Positions 5,420-6,164 of a stretch of 6,164 nt of DNA are shown here, one piece after another. The stretch spans positions 1 to 6,164 of the forward strand of contig DAIEQT010000464.1 of the NCBI GenBank assembly GCA_027347545.1, written 5' to 3'. The stretch's first letter is position 1; every line of letters begins with the position of its first letter. The notes under the pieces are model-generated. The model was not told the origin of the DNA, made no database searches, and saw only the letters and a program-made list of their open reading frames with translations. This DNA comes from Ignavibacteria bacterium. Its GTDB lineage: Bacteria; Bacteroidota; Ignavibacteria; Ignavibacteriales; Melioribacteraceae. The position numbers and the translations under genes were made by a program.

Positions 5420-6164
5420 TTATAATAATTTTTTAAACAATGGAACCAAGTCTAACTGTTCCCAGGTGAAATCTTTATCGTTACGCCCGAAATGACCGTA
5501 AGCGGAAGTTTTCTGATAAATTGGTCTGCGTAATTTTAATCTCTCCATAATTCCGCGAGGAGTTAAATCAACTTCTTGGTTGATGTACTCACCGAGTAAT
5601 CCGTCAGGAATGACTCCGGTGCCTCTTGTGTTAACATAAACAGAAACCGGTTGAGCAACACCAATTGCATAAGCAACTTGAACTAAACATTCTTTAGCAA
5701 GTTTAGCCGCAACAACATTCTTAGCAATATGACGTGCTGCATAAGTAGCGCTTCTATCAACTTTGCTAGGATCTTTTCCAGAGAAAGCACCGCCTCCGTG
5801 AGGAGCCCATCCGCCGTAAGTATCAACAATGATTTTTCTTCCGGTTAATCCGCTGTCACCGTGTGGTCCGCCGATTTCAAAACGACCGGTTGGATTCACA
5901 TAGTATTTTGTTTTCTTATCTAAATATTTCGCCGGGATAACTTTCTTGATAACATGTTCGATTACATCTTCTTTGATTTTCTTTTGGCTAACATCGCCAT
6001 CATGCTGAGTTGAAATAACAACAGCATCAACACGAAGAGGGTTATTGTTGTTGTCATACTCAATCGTAACTTGCGATTTTGCATCCGGGCGCAAGTAAGG
6101 CATGAGTTTCAAATTCTTCTTGCGGATTTCAGCAAGTTTTTTAACAAGCTTGTGTGCATAAACG
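5420..6164 (-). CDS. metK: S-adenosylmethionine synthetase (5' end beyond window)
   Basis: The enzyme makes S-adenosylmethionine from methionine and ATP, releasing phosphate and pyrophosphate, in the cytoplasm. About 248 codons are visible. The minus-strand frame is open to the right edge, reading [16 protein letters not shown] before [16 protein letters not shown], which matches the family's central domain (A-H-x-L-V ... L-R-P-D-x-K-S-Q-V). The TTG at 6110-6112 is therefore an internal leucine, not the start. Diagnostic blocks are [16 protein letters not shown] and the ATP-binding loop GGGAFSGKD (5771-5797), followed by K-V-D-R-S-A-x-Y-A-A-R. The normal C-terminal region is intact, ending at TAA (5420-5422). 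Roughly the first third of the usual 380-400 residues lies outside, along with any promoter or SAM riboswitch. Downstream partner is ahcY. Confidence 0.97.
   Translation of the reverse strand, partial: VYAHKLVKKLAEIRKKNLKLMPYLRPDAKSQVTIEYDNNNNPLRVDAVVISTQHDGDVSQKKIKEDVIEHVIKKVIPAKYLDKKTKYYVNPTGRFEIGGPHGDSGLTGRKIIVDTYGGWAPHGGGAFSGKDPSKVDRSATYAARHIAKNVVAAKLAKECLVQVAYAIGVAQPVSVYVNTRGTGVIPDGLLGEYINQEVDLTPRGIMERLKLRRPIYQKTSAYGHFGRNDKDFTWEQLDLVPLFKKLL

Overview
The window is from an AT-rich bacterial chromosome. Protein styles (an AmrS radical SAM enzyme with the TYNDP variant, an animal-length AhcY, a PAS histidine kinase beside a lone receiver) fit the Bacteroidota/Chlorobiota/Ignavibacteria group. 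Ignavibacteria is my best guess, but it is inferred from general resemblance and no search was run. There are seven protein genes, two cut by the window edges, and no RNA gene, CRISPR array or insertion sequence that I can support.

Left, plus strand (1-1291): the last 67 codons or so of a probable pyruvate kinase, a strong intrinsic terminator (215-250), and then, only 9 nt beyond its U-tract, the start of a full-length AmrS-type radical SAM protein. The usual AmrS partners (AMMECR1-domain and Memo-like proteins) are not in the window.

Middle, plus strand (1392-4027): a compact four-gene unit behind its own likely promoter, which has a perfect TATAAT and an inverted repeat overlapping it. 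In order it encodes a small exported protein ending in CPPICF, a seven-helix membrane protein, a PAS histidine kinase with a single membrane anchor and no periplasmic domain, and a receiver-only response regulator. Every junction overlaps (1, 23 and 34 nt), so the four proteins are probably made together. My reading is a split signalling module: exported protein and 7TM protein as the sensing half, kinase and receiver as the phosphorelay half, with output elsewhere in the cell. This is the most interesting part of the window.

Right, minus strand (4085-6164): metK (its start lies beyond the right edge) followed 15 nt later by ahcY, a two-gene operon for making S-adenosylmethionine and clearing S-adenosylhomocysteine. 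It converges on the signalling unit, and a hairpin at 4026-4060 can terminate both transcripts.
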